A stretch of DNA of 7,134 bases from Actinomycetes bacterium (GTDB lineage: Bacteria > Actinomycetota > Actinomycetes > Actinomycetales > Cellulomonadaceae). Where the stretch lies: contig JAEWGQ010000351.1 of the NCBI GenBank assembly GCA_023388235.1, forward strand, positions 1-7,134, given 5' to 3'. Below, piece by piece: positions 1 through 6,086 of the stretch (position 1 is the first letter of the stretch; each line of letters opens with the position of its first letter). A model generated the notes under the pieces. That model had not been told where the DNA came from. It saw nothing but the letters and a program-made list of their open reading frames with translations, and did no database searches. Position numbers and translations under genes: made by a program.

Positions 1-706
1 CCTCCTGGGCCGTCGCCGGGTCGGTCCGCCCGGACTCCGCGAGGTCCGCGGACACGCCGCCGAGCCCGAGCAGCGGCAGGTCGTGCGCGTGCAGGGCCAC
101 CAGGTCGCGCCCGGACAGCGCGTCCCGCAGGTCCGCCAGGCCGCGCAGGTCGACCGCCCCGGTCGGGAGCCCGGTCGCCGCCGACCCGGCGCCGAGCGCC
201 GCGAGCATCCCGGCCCCGCCGTCGTGCGCGACGGTGCGCCGGCCGCCGAGGCCCACGACGACCCGTCCCGCGCCGGTGTCGAGCGCCGCGGCGACGAGCG
301 TCCCCAGCCCCGCGGAGGTCGTGGCCGTCACGGGCAGCGCCGCCGGGTCCGCCGCGCCGAGCGCGAGGGCGCCGTCGACGTACGCGGTGCGCGCCCCCGA
401 CGGCTCGTGCACGACCAGCACCGCGCCCGGCACGACCGCGCCGTGCGCGTCGGTGGTGGTCACCGACAGCAGGTCGCCGCCGCGGGCGGCCCGCACCGCG
501 TCGACCAGACCGGGACCGCCGTCCGAGAGCGGCAGCGGCACGAGCGTGTCGCCGGGCGCGCCCTCCCGCCAGCCGTCGCTGATCGCGGCGACCGCCTCGG
601 GCGCCGTCAGCGCGGGCCAGGGGTCGCCGGCGGGCACGCCGCGGGGACGGGCGGGGCCATCGTCCGGGCGCGCGTCGAACCGGCCGGGGGCGACGAGGAC
701 GTGCAC
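1..706 (-). CDS. Divergent glycerate kinase-family protein, C-terminus cut by window edge
   Basis: Reading the minus strand from a GTG at 706-704 gives 235 residues open to the window edge. A GAGGA Shine-Dalgarno lies 7 nt upstream of the GTG. The order of segments matches the glycerate kinase (GlxK/GarK) family, which phosphorylates D-glycerate with ATP: VLVAP at residues 3-7, a helix TAPEAVAAISDGW at 34-46, PLSDGG at 59-64, TSAGLGTLVAAALD at 130-143, VVVGLGG at 149-155, DGGAGMLAALG at 162-172, and a PLLGLGG stretch near 212. Several family signatures are altered. The usual DSFKG after VAP is GRFDA, with about 20 extra residues before the next helix. ADGGEGT is SDGGPGL. GGSATxDGG is GGRRTVAHDGG. 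The DVxNPLLG segment is HAHDLPLLG. Fold assignment is fairly safe, but kinase activity is doubtful. It is transcribed away from nadA across a gap of about 80 bp. The C-terminal third or more is not visible. Confidence 0.75.
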   Translation of the reverse strand, partial: MHVLVAPGRFDARPDDGPARPRGVPAGDPWPALTAPEAVAAISDGWREGAPGDTLVPLPLSDGGPGLVDAVRAARGGDLLSVTTTDAHGAVVPGAVLVVHEPSGARTAYVDGALALGAADPAALPVTATTSAGLGTLVAAALDTGAGRVVVGLGGRRTVAHDGGAGMLAALGAGSAATGLPTGAVDLRGLADLRDALSGRDLVALHAHDLPLLGLGGVSADLAESGRTDPATAQE

Positions 707-776
707 GCGGCGATCCTCGCACGCGCCCGGTCGCCCGGTGCACGGAGGTCCTGGTCAGCGCGCGGGGGCCCTGTGG

Positions 777-782
777 GATGAT
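777..782 (+). promoter_or_regulatory. Probable -10 box of a leaderless nadA promoter
   Basis: GATGAT (777-782) differs from TATGAT at one base and is followed by exactly 7 nt before the GTG at 790. This would place transcription initiation on or next to that start codon. No convincing -35 box is visible; TGGTCA at 752-757 is a weak candidate with a long 19-bp spacer. There is no good Shine-Dalgarno before either candidate nadA start. The assignment is inference from spacing and from the similar arrangement at other genes in this window. Confidence 0.4.
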
Positions 783-789
783 CCTGCGC

Positions 790-1992
790 GTGAGTCTGCT
801 CGCCCCCGAGGCCGCCTTCGCGGAGCCGCTGCCCTCCGCCCTCCTGCTGCTCGGCCGCGGCACCGACCTCGCGTCCGAGCGCGGCGTCGAGTGCACCGGC
901 GCCCTGCCCGCCGCGTCGGACCCCGACCTGGTCGAGCGCGCCCGCGCCGCGCGCGCCGCCCTGGGCGACCGCGCGTTCGTGCTGGGCCACCACTACCAGC
1001 GCGACGAGGTCATCGACTTCGCCGACGTCACCGGCGACTCGTTCAAGCTCGCCCGCGAGGCCGCCGCCCGGCCCGACGCCGAGTACATCCTGTTCTGCGG
1101 CGTGCACTTCATGGCGGAGTCCGCGGACATCCTCACGTCCGACGCGCAGCAGGTCGTGCTGCCGGACCTGGCGGCGGGCTGCTCGATGGCGGACATGGCG
1201 GCGATCGACCAGGTCGAGGACGCCTGGGACGTGCTGGTCGAGGCCGGGATCGCGCAGGACACCGTGCCCGTCACCTACATGAACTCGACGGCGGCCATCA
1301 AGGCGTTCACCGGCCGGCACGGCGGCACCGTGTGCACGTCCTCCAACGCGCACGTGGCGCTGCGGTGGGCGTTCGACCGGGTCGGCGGCGTCGAGGGCAC
1401 CGGCAAGGTGCTGTTCATGCCGGACCAGCACCTCGGCCGGAACACCGCCGTCCGGCAGCTCGGCATCCCGCTCGAGGCGTGCGTCGTGTTCGACCCCCGC
1501 AAGCCCGGCGGCGGCCTGACCGTCCAGCAGCTGCGCGACGCCCGGATGATCCTGTGGCGGGGGCACTGCTCGGTGCACGGCCGGTTCAGCGCGCAGAACC
1601 TCGTCGACGTCCGCGCGGCGGTGCCGGACGTGACCGTGCTCGTGCACCCGGAGTGCCGGCACGAGGTCGTCACCGGCGCCGACATGGTCGGGTCGACGGA
1701 GTACATCATCCAGGCGCTCGACGCCGCGCCCGCCGGCTCGGCCTGGGCCATCGGCACGGAGCTCAACCTGGTGCGCCGGCTCGCGGCCGCCCACCCGGAC
1801 AAGCGGATCTCGTACCTGGACTCGACGGTCTGCTTCTGCTCGACCATGAACCGGATCGACCTGCCGCACCTCGTCTGGGCGATGGAGTCGCTGCGGGACG
1901 GTCGCGTGGTCAACCGCATCGTGGTCGACGCCGACGACGCCCACTGGGCGCGCGTGGCGCTCGACCAGATGCTCGCGCTGCCCGGGTACTGA
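790..1992 (+). CDS. nadA: Quinolinate synthase NadA
   Basis: NadA condenses iminoaspartate with dihydroxyacetone phosphate to form quinolinate, the second step of de novo NAD synthesis from aspartate. It is a cytoplasmic [4Fe-4S] enzyme. From the GTG at 790 the protein has 400 residues. Three repeated NadA domains are recognisable through LGHHYQRDEV (H67, H68, Y69), TGDSFK (near 81-86), FCGVHFMAES (C103), TYMNS (Y163, N165), WRGHCSVH (256-263), HPECRHE (C289) and VCFCSTMNRIDLPH (C348, C350). C103, C289 and most likely C350 are the cluster ligands, so the active site looks intact. An in-frame ATG at 778 would add four residues. I prefer 790 because a -10-like box covers the ATG, but this is not settled. 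The DJ-1/PfpI gene follows after 34 bp. The partner genes nadB and nadC are not in view. Confidence 0.96.
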   Translation: MSLLAPEAAFAEPLPSALLLLGRGTDLASERGVECTGALPAASDPDLVERARAARAALGDRAFVLGHHYQRDEVIDFADVTGDSFKLAREAAARPDAEYILFCGVHFMAESADILTSDAQQVVLPDLAAGCSMADMAAIDQVEDAWDVLVEAGIAQDTVPVTYMNSTAAIKAFTGRHGGTVCTSSNAHVALRWAFDRVGGVEGTGKVLFMPDQHLGRNTAVRQLGIPLEACVVFDPRKPGGGLTVQQLRDARMILWRGHCSVHGRFSAQNLVDVRAAVPDVTVLVHPECRHEVVTGADMVGSTEYIIQALDAAPAGSAWAIGTELNLVRRLAAAHPDKRISYLDSTVCFCSTMNRIDLPHLVWAMESLRDGRVVNRIVVDADDAHWARVALDQMLALPGY

Positions 1993-2026
1993 CGCCCGGG
2001 CGGCCGGTCGCCGAGGGGAGGACGAC

Positions 2027-2626
2027 GTGGGCAGGGGACGCCCGCTGCGGATCGGGATCGTGGTGTTCGACGACGCCGAGGAGCTCGACGTCGTCGGCCC
2101 GTTCGACGTGCTGACGGCCTGGGCCGCCCGCTCCGCCCTGCGGCCGGAGGTCGTGACGTTCTCCGCCGACGGCGCCGGGGTGCGGTGTGCGAAGGGCCTG
2201 CGGCTGCTTCCGGACACCTCACGGGCGGACGTGGGGCCGCTGCACGTGCTGGTGCACCCCGGCGGGCTCGGCACCCGGGCGCTCGCCCGGGACGCCGACC
2301 ACCTCGCGTGGGTGCGGGCGCGACGCCGGGACACCGCCCTCATGGCGTCGGTCTGCACCGGCGCGCTGGTCTACGCCGCCGCCGGGCTGCTCGCCGGCCG
2401 GCCGGCGACGACCCACTGGGCGGCGCTCGACGAGCTCGCCCGGCTCGACCCGAGCGTGCTGGTCGACACCGAGGCCCGCTTCGTGGACGACGGGGACGTG
2501 CTGACCTCCGCGGGGGTGTCCGCCGGGATCGACATGGCGCTGCACCTGGTGGCGCGGCTCGAGTCGCGCAACGTCGCGCGGGACGTGCGCCGGGGCATCC
2601 AGTACGACCCGGCACCGCCCGTCTGA
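2027..2626 (+). CDS. DJ-1/PfpI family protein (class I amidotransferase-like fold)
   Basis: A 199-residue single-domain protein of the DJ-1/PfpI superfamily. Visible landmarks are IGIVVFDDAEELDVVGPFDV at residues 9-28, HPGGLGT in the middle, the nucleophile elbow SVCTGALVYAAAGLL with C110, then TTHW with H130, and a C-terminal DVLTSAGVSAGIDMALHLV segment. The LDxxGP motif (D21) and the C-T-G elbow resemble isonitrile hydratase (InhA) and the N-terminal domain of GlxA/FtrA-type AraC regulators. No AraC helix-turn-helix follows, so this is a stand-alone domain. Substrate is unknown; hydratase, glyoxalase/deglycase-like or ligand-binding roles are all possible. The GTG start is supported by a strong GGGGAGGA Shine-Dalgarno about 5 nt upstream (2014-2021). 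The 34-bp gap after nadA, with no terminator visible between them, suggests one transcript. Confidence 0.88.
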   Translation: MGRGRPLRIGIVVFDDAEELDVVGPFDVLTAWAARSALRPEVVTFSADGAGVRCAKGLRLLPDTSRADVGPLHVLVHPGGLGTRALARDADHLAWVRARRRDTALMASVCTGALVYAAAGLLAGRPATTHWAALDELARLDPSVLVDTEARFVDDGDVLTSAGVSAGIDMALHLVARLESRNVARDVRRGIQYDPAPPV

Positions 2627-2645
2627 CGCGCGGGGCCCGGCCGGG

Positions 2646-2680
2646 GACGTCCCGGGCGGCGCGGGCGACGTCCCGGGCGG
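2646..2680 (+). repeat. Two-copy 14-bp direct repeat in convergent intergenic gap
   Basis: GACGTCCCGGGCGG occurs at 2646-2659 and again at 2667-2680, a 21-bp period, about 20 bp after the DJ-1/PfpI stop. The first copy overlaps the perfect 10-bp palindrome GGGACGTCCC (2644-2653). The repeat lies downstream of both flanking genes, so an operator role is unlikely. It may be low-complexity GC drift or part of a termination region. Confidence 0.6.
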
Positions 2681-2739
2681 GCGGCGTCCTGCGCGGCGAC
2701 CCCCCGCGCGGCGGCCTCCCGCGCCGCGACGGCGGTGCT

Positions 2740-2774
2740 CCCGCGCCGGCCGCGTGGTCGGCGGCCGGCGCGGG
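2740..2774. terminator. Perfect 14-bp hairpin, probable bidirectional terminator
   Basis: CCCGCGCCGGCCGC (2740-2753) pairs perfectly with GCGGCCGGCGCGGG (2761-2774) around a 7-nt loop. It sits between two convergent genes, starting 6 nt past the stop codon of the minus-strand dipeptidase and about 110 bp past the plus-strand DJ-1/PfpI stop. No T-tract follows on either strand, as is common for hairpins in high-GC actinobacteria. It could serve both transcripts. Confidence 0.6.
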
Positions 2775-2780
2775 TCCGGC

Positions 2781-4160
2781 TCAGACGGCCAGGCGGGCCA
2801 GCAGCAGCGCCTCCGCCAGCACGACCCGCTCGAGCTCGCCGAGGTGCACCGACTCGTTCGCGCCGTGCGCGCGGGAGTCCGGGTCCTCGACGCCCGTCAC
2901 GAGGATCGCGGCGTCGGGGTACACCTCGAGCAGGTCGGCGATGAACGGGATGGACCCGCCGATGCCGATGTCCACCGGGTCGGTGCCCCACGCGTCGGCG
3001 AACGCCTGCCGCGCGGTGCGCATCGCCGACGAGTCCGCCGGCGCCTGGAACGGCTTGCCGAGGTCCCCGTCGCGCACCGTCACCCGCGCACCGAACGGCG
3101 CGTTGGCCTCGAGGTGCGCGCGCAGGGCGGCCAGCGCCGCGGCCGGGTCCTGCCCGGGGGCGATGCGCATGGACAGCTTGGCGGTGGCGCGCGGCGCGAT
3201 CGTGTTGCTCGCGGTCGCGACGCGCGGGGCGTCCAGGCCGATGACGGCGATCGTCGGGCGCGTCCACAGCCGGGCGGTGATCGGCCCGGTGCCGGCGAGG
3301 GCGACCCCGTCGAGCACCGAGGCGTCCGCGCGGAACGCGGCCTCGTCGTAGTCGACCGCCGGGTCCGGCGCCGTGACCAGCCCCGCGACGGCCACGTCGC
3401 CGGCGTCGTCGTGCAGCGTCGCGATCAGCCGCGACAGCAGCGTCACGGCGTCGAGCACCGGGCCGCCGAACATGCCGGAGTGCACCGCGTGGTCGAGCAC
3501 GGCGACCTCGACCTCGAGGTCCACCAGGCCCCGCAGCGACGTGGTCAGGCCGGGCACGCCGACCTTCCAGTTCGAGGAGTCCGCCACGACGATGACGTCG
3601 GCCGCGAGCAGGTCGCTGTACGTGTGCAGGAACCGGGTGAAGGACGGCGACCCGACCTCCTCCTCGCCCTCGACGAACACGGTCACGCCGACCCCGAGCT
3701 CGTCGCCGAGCACGCGCAGCGCGCCCAGGTGCGCCACGACGCCGGCCTTGTCGTCCGCGGCGCCGCGCCCGAACAGGCGGCCGTCGCGCTCGGTCGGCTC
3801 GAACGGCTCGGTGTCCCAGTCCTCGCGGGCGCCGGGCGGCTGCACGTCGTGGTGCGCGTACAGCAGCACCGTCGGGGCGCCGGCGGGCGCGGGGCGCCGG
3901 GCGACGACCGCCGGGGCACCGGGCGTGCCGTCGGGGCGCTCGACGGACAGCACCTGCACCTCGGGCAGACCGGCCTCGCCCAGCAGGCGGGCGACCTGCT
4001 CCGCGCTGGCGGCGACGTGCGCCTGGTCGAAGTCCGCGTTCGAGACGCTGGGGATCCGGACCAGGGCCTCGAGGTCCGCGCGGACGCCGGCGAAGGCCTC
4101 CTGGACGCGGGACCGCAGCTCGGGCACGGACGGGAGGGCGGGGGTCGTCGGCTCTGTCAC
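2781..4160 (-). CDS. M20 family metallo-dipeptidase
   Basis: A 459-residue cytoplasmic zinc dipeptidase of the M20 (carboxypeptidase G2/carnosinase/PepV-like) family, with no signal peptide. The metal-site residues look complete by motif: H103 and catalytic-site D105 in YAHHDVQPP, bridging D136 in GRGAADDKAG, general base E167 and ligand E168 in EGEEEVGS, D194 in VVADSS, and H432 in AHGANES. The inserted dimerisation domain carries H227 in HSGMFGG, which in relatives reaches the partner's active site. Length and domain order fit the family of M20 dipeptidases acting on short peptides; the exact substrate cannot be told. The GTG start at 4160 has no good Shine-Dalgarno, but TAGCGT on the minus strand (4174-4169) ends 8 nt before it, suggesting a leaderless transcript. 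The gene is divergent from the DUF3043 gene, and its stop lies 6 nt from a strong hairpin. Confidence 0.93.
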   Translation of the reverse strand: MTEPTTPALPSVPELRSRVQEAFAGVRADLEALVRIPSVSNADFDQAHVAASAEQVARLLGEAGLPEVQVLSVERPDGTPGAPAVVARRPAPAGAPTVLLYAHHDVQPPGAREDWDTEPFEPTERDGRLFGRGAADDKAGVVAHLGALRVLGDELGVGVTVFVEGEEEVGSPSFTRFLHTYSDLLAADVIVVADSSNWKVGVPGLTTSLRGLVDLEVEVAVLDHAVHSGMFGGPVLDAVTLLSRLIATLHDDAGDVAVAGLVTAPDPAVDYDEAAFRADASVLDGVALAGTGPITARLWTRPTIAVIGLDAPRVATASNTIAPRATAKLSMRIAPGQDPAAALAALRAHLEANAPFGARVTVRDGDLGKPFQAPADSSAMRTARQAFADAWGTDPVDIGIGGSIPFIADLLEVYPDAAILVTGVEDPDSRAHGANESVHLGELERVVLAEALLLARLAV

Positions 4161-4192
4161 GGAGTCCCACGCTACTCGACTACCCTGGAGGG
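4161..4192. promoter_or_regulatory. Compact divergent promoter region with two -10 boxes
   Basis: The 32 bp between two divergent GTG starts holds TAGCGT on the minus strand (4174-4169), 8 nt before the dipeptidase GTG, and TACCCT on the plus strand (4181-4186), 6 nt before the DUF3043 GTG. Both match TANNNT at a distance that puts transcription start at or beside the start codon. The two boxes are only 6 bp apart, so each -35 region must fall in or beside the other gene's first codons; no clear -35 hexamer is seen. GGAGG at 4187-4191 is too close to the GTG at 4193 to act as a normal ribosome site. Confidence 0.55.
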
Positions 4193-4807
4193 GTGTTCGG
4201 ACGCAGCAAGGACGGCAGCACGGGCGGCACCACGCAGGCGCCCCTGACCGAGGAGACCCCCGGCATGACCGAGGTCCCCGGCTCGGGCAAGGGCCGCCCG
4301 ACCCCGAAGCGGAAGGTCGCCGAGGCGGCCAACCGCCGCCCGCTCGTGCCCGCCGACCGCAAGGCCGCCGCCAAGGAGGCCCGCGCGGCCCAGCGCGTCG
4401 AGCGCGACCGGCAGTACGCGGCGATGCAGACCGGCGACGAGCGGTACCTGCCCGCGAAGGACAAGGGCCCGGTCCGCCGGTACGTCCGCACCTACGTGGA
4501 CGCCCGCTGGAGCCTCGGCGAGCTGTTCCTGCCCGTGGCCATCGTCATGCTGCTCGCCAACATGCTGCTGACCACCTGGAACCCGAACATCGCGTTCCTC
4601 GGCCTGGCGCTGCTGTACCTGTTCATCATCGCGATGGTCGTGGACGTCGTCATCATGTGGCGCCGCCTGCGCAAGCGCCTGATCGCCAAGTTCGGGCCCG
4701 ACGCCATCCAGCGCGGCCTGATGATGTACGCCGTGACCCGCGTGTTCCAGATCCGCCGGGCCCGCCTGCCCAAGCCGCAGGTGAAGCACGGCGAGTACCC
4801 GGAGTAG
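4193..4807 (+). CDS. DUF3043 domain-containing membrane protein
   Basis: A 204-residue protein recognised as the DUF3043 family of actinobacteria, function unknown. The N-terminal 100 residues are polar and charged: a Ser/Thr/Gly/Pro-rich stretch, then the family-typical GKGRPTPKRKVAEAANRRP (33-50) and a Lys/Arg/Ala-rich, probably helical segment (55-75). Two hydrophobic helices follow, about 108-128 (LGELFLPVAIVMLLANMLL) and 132-155, joined by a tight WNPN turn. A basic tail (156-204) then follows, including WRRLRKRL. The charge pattern favours both ends in the cytoplasm with a helical hairpin in the membrane. Start choice: MFGRSK is a typical opening for the family and TACCCT lies 6 nt before the GTG. 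The reductase gene follows after 32 bp but seems to have its own promoter. Confidence 0.88.
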   Translation: MFGRSKDGSTGGTTQAPLTEETPGMTEVPGSGKGRPTPKRKVAEAANRRPLVPADRKAAAKEARAAQRVERDRQYAAMQTGDERYLPAKDKGPVRRYVRTYVDARWSLGELFLPVAIVMLLANMLLTTWNPNIAFLGLALLYLFIIAMVVDVVIMWRRLRKRLIAKFGPDAIQRGLMMYAVTRVFQIRRARLPKPQVKHGEYPE

Positions 4808-4832
4808 ACCACCCGGCGGGGCGTCCTAGGGT
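4805..4832 (+). promoter_or_regulatory. Probable promoter of the aldo/keto reductase gene, leaderless
   Basis: TAGGGT (4827-4832) fits a TANNNT -10 box and ends 7 nt before the ATG at 4840. TAGACC (4805-4810), overlapping the TAG stop of the upstream gene, matches four of six bases of TTGACA with a 16-bp spacer. The purine run GGGAGG at 4833-4838 is only 1 nt from the ATG, too close for a standard Shine-Dalgarno. Initiation at or near the A of the start codon is inferred. Confidence 0.5.
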
Positions 4833-4839
4833 GGGAGGC

Positions 4840-5850
4840 ATGGTCAACTACCGCCACCTGGGCCGCTCCGGCCTCAAGATCTCCGAGATCACCTACGGCA
4901 ACTGGCTCACCCACGGCTCGCAGGTCGAGAACGACGCCGCGACCGCCTGCGTGCGCGCCGCGCTCGACAACGGCATCACGTCGTTCGACACGGCGGACGT
5001 CTACGCGAACACCGCCGCGGAGACCGTGCTCGGCGAGGCCCTCAAGGGCGAGCGCCGCCAGTCGCTCGAGATCTTCACCAAGGTCTACTGGCCGACCGGC
5101 CCCAAGGGCCCGAACGACAGCGGCCTGTCCCGCAAGCACATCATGGAGTCGATCGACGGCTCGCTGACCCGCCTGCAGACCGACTACGTCGACCTGTACC
5201 AGGCGCACCGCTACGACCACGCGACGCCGCTCGAGGAGACGATGCAGGCGTTCGCCGACGTCGTCCGCCAGGGCAAGGCGCTGTACATCGGGGTGTCCGA
5301 GTGGACGGCCGACCAGATCCGCGCGGGCCAGGCGCTCGCGCAGGACCTCGGCTTCCGGCTCGTGTCGAACCAGCCGCAGTACTCCGCGCTGTGGCGGGTC
5401 ATCGAGGGCGAGGTCGTCCCGGCGTCCGAGGAGCTCGGGCTGTCGCAGATCGTCTGGTCCCCCGTCGCGCAGGGCGTGCTCACCGGCAAGTACCTGCCGG
5501 GTCAGCCGCTGCCGGCCGGCTCGCGCGCGACGGACGAGAAGGGCGGCGCGCGCACCGTGCAGCAGTTCCTCGACCGCCCCAACGTGCTCGAGCGCGTGCA
5601 GCAGCTCCGCCCCGTGGCGGACGAGCTCGGCCTGTCGCTGGCGCAGCTCGCCGTGGCGTGGGTGCTGCAGAACACGAACGTCGCGGCGGCGATCATCGGA
5701 GCGTCCCGCCCGGAGCAGGTCGTGGAGAACGTCAAGGCGTCCGGCGTCGAGATCCCGGCCGAGCTCATGGCCCGGATCGACGAGATCCTCGGCGACGCCG
5801 TCGTGTCGGACCCCGCCGAGACGGCGAAGTCCTCCCCCGCCACGCGCTGA
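4840..5850 (+). CDS. Aldo/keto reductase, Kv-beta/YghZ-like
   Basis: A 336-residue (beta/alpha)8-barrel NAD(P)H-dependent oxidoreductase that interconverts aldehydes or ketones and alcohols in the cytoplasm. The catalytic tetrad is complete: D50 and Y55 in FDTADVY, K81 in IFTKVYW, and H123 in YQAHRYD. Other family marks are YRHLGRSGLKISEITYGNW at the N-terminus, GLSRKHI near 95-101, YVDLYQ near 116-121, IGVSEWTADQI, SNQPQYS, the cofactor-binding SPVAQGVLTGKY, and IIGASRPEQVVENV near the C-terminus. The GLSRKHI and TYGNW features place it close to the voltage-gated potassium channel beta-subunit group and E. coli YghZ rather than DkgA-type enzymes; NADPH preference is expected from that group. 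The natural substrate cannot be inferred, and no potassium channel gene is nearby. The ATG is set by family alignment and the adjacent -10 box. A strong hairpin follows about 70 bp past the stop. Confidence 0.93.
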   Translation: MVNYRHLGRSGLKISEITYGNWLTHGSQVENDAATACVRAALDNGITSFDTADVYANTAAETVLGEALKGERRQSLEIFTKVYWPTGPKGPNDSGLSRKHIMESIDGSLTRLQTDYVDLYQAHRYDHATPLEETMQAFADVVRQGKALYIGVSEWTADQIRAGQALAQDLGFRLVSNQPQYSALWRVIEGEVVPASEELGLSQIVWSPVAQGVLTGKYLPGQPLPAGSRATDEKGGARTVQQFLDRPNVLERVQQLRPVADELGLSLAQLAVAWVLQNTNVAAAIIGASRPEQVVENVKASGVEIPAELMARIDEILGDAVVSDPAETAKSSPATR

Positions 5851-5890
5851 CCCCCGCGGGCACGCCGCACGCGGGACGCGCGCGGAGCGC

Positions 5891-5916
5891 GCACGCACGA
5901 CCCGCACGCACGACCC
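5891..5916 (+). repeat. 13-bp tandem repeat, two copies
   Basis: GCACGCACGACCC is present twice head to tail (5891-5903 and 5904-5916), directly before the terminator hairpin. Internally the unit contains a smaller GCAC/GCAC echo. Copy number may vary between strains by slippage. No function is evident. Confidence 0.7.
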
Positions 5917-5918
5917 GC

Positions 5919-5958
5919 GCGCAGGGCCGGCCGTCCTCCGGGGCGGCCGGCCCTGCGC
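5919..5958. terminator. Very strong hairpin terminator after the aldo/keto reductase
   Basis: GCGCAGGGCCGGCCG (5919-5933) pairs perfectly over 15 bp with CGGCCGGCCCTGCGC (5944-5958). Inside, a T-G wobble and two C-G pairs extend the stem to about 18 bp, closed by a TCCG tetraloop at 5937-5940. It lies about 70 bp past the reductase stop in a convergent gap. No T-tract follows. It is symmetric, so it can also act on the minus strand. Confidence 0.75.
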
Positions 5959-6042
5959 CGTGTCGGGGCCGTGCCACCGGCCCGGACGTGGCGCGGACGA
6001 CGACAGCCGCCGGGCGGCGACGGGCGGCTCTCGCCCTCACCC

Positions 6043-6061
6043 GGCCACGCCTCCCGTGGCC
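6043..6061. terminator. Short hairpin after the DUF1023 hydrolase gene, possible terminator
   Basis: GGCCACG (6043-6049) pairs with CGTGGCC (6055-6061) around a 5-nt loop. It lies 25 bp beyond the minus-strand hydrolase stop codon. At 7 bp without a T-tract it is weak, and transcripts from the right could instead end at the larger 5919-5958 hairpin. The rest of 5959-6086 shows no gene or other clear signal. Confidence 0.3.
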
Positions 6062-6086
6062 TCCGGCCACCCGGGGGCCCGCCCGC

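Noticed and set aside
707..789. A regulator site (such as NrtR or NadQ-like) or riboswitch controlling nadA
   Set aside because: I see no AT-containing palindrome or structured leader in the gap of about 80 bp, and the transcript may have no leader at all.
234..2114. A long plus-strand open frame of over 600 codons overlapping nadA and the gene to its left
   Set aside because: Its translation is Arg/Ala/Pro/Gly-rich low complexity with no recognisable domain, and it overlaps nadA, which has complete family motifs. It is a by-product of very high GC, where stop codons are rare.
607..2358. A long minus-strand open frame antisense to nadA
   Set aside because: The product is Arg/Val/His/Asp-rich with no domain, and it runs against confirmed coding regions. 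Long antisense frames are expected at this base composition.
2371..4170. A second minus-strand frame of about 600 codons overlapping the dipeptidase gene
   Set aside because: It is out of frame with the M20 protein, which has all its metal-site motifs. The alternative translation is almost entirely Arg/Gly/Pro/Ala.
3373..4839. A 489-codon in-frame extension upstream of the aldo/keto reductase, suggesting a fusion protein
   Set aside because: The extension is antisense to the dipeptidase and in the wrong frame of the DUF3043 gene, with low-complexity composition. The reductase family starts at the ATG at 4840, and a promoter-like box sits just before it.
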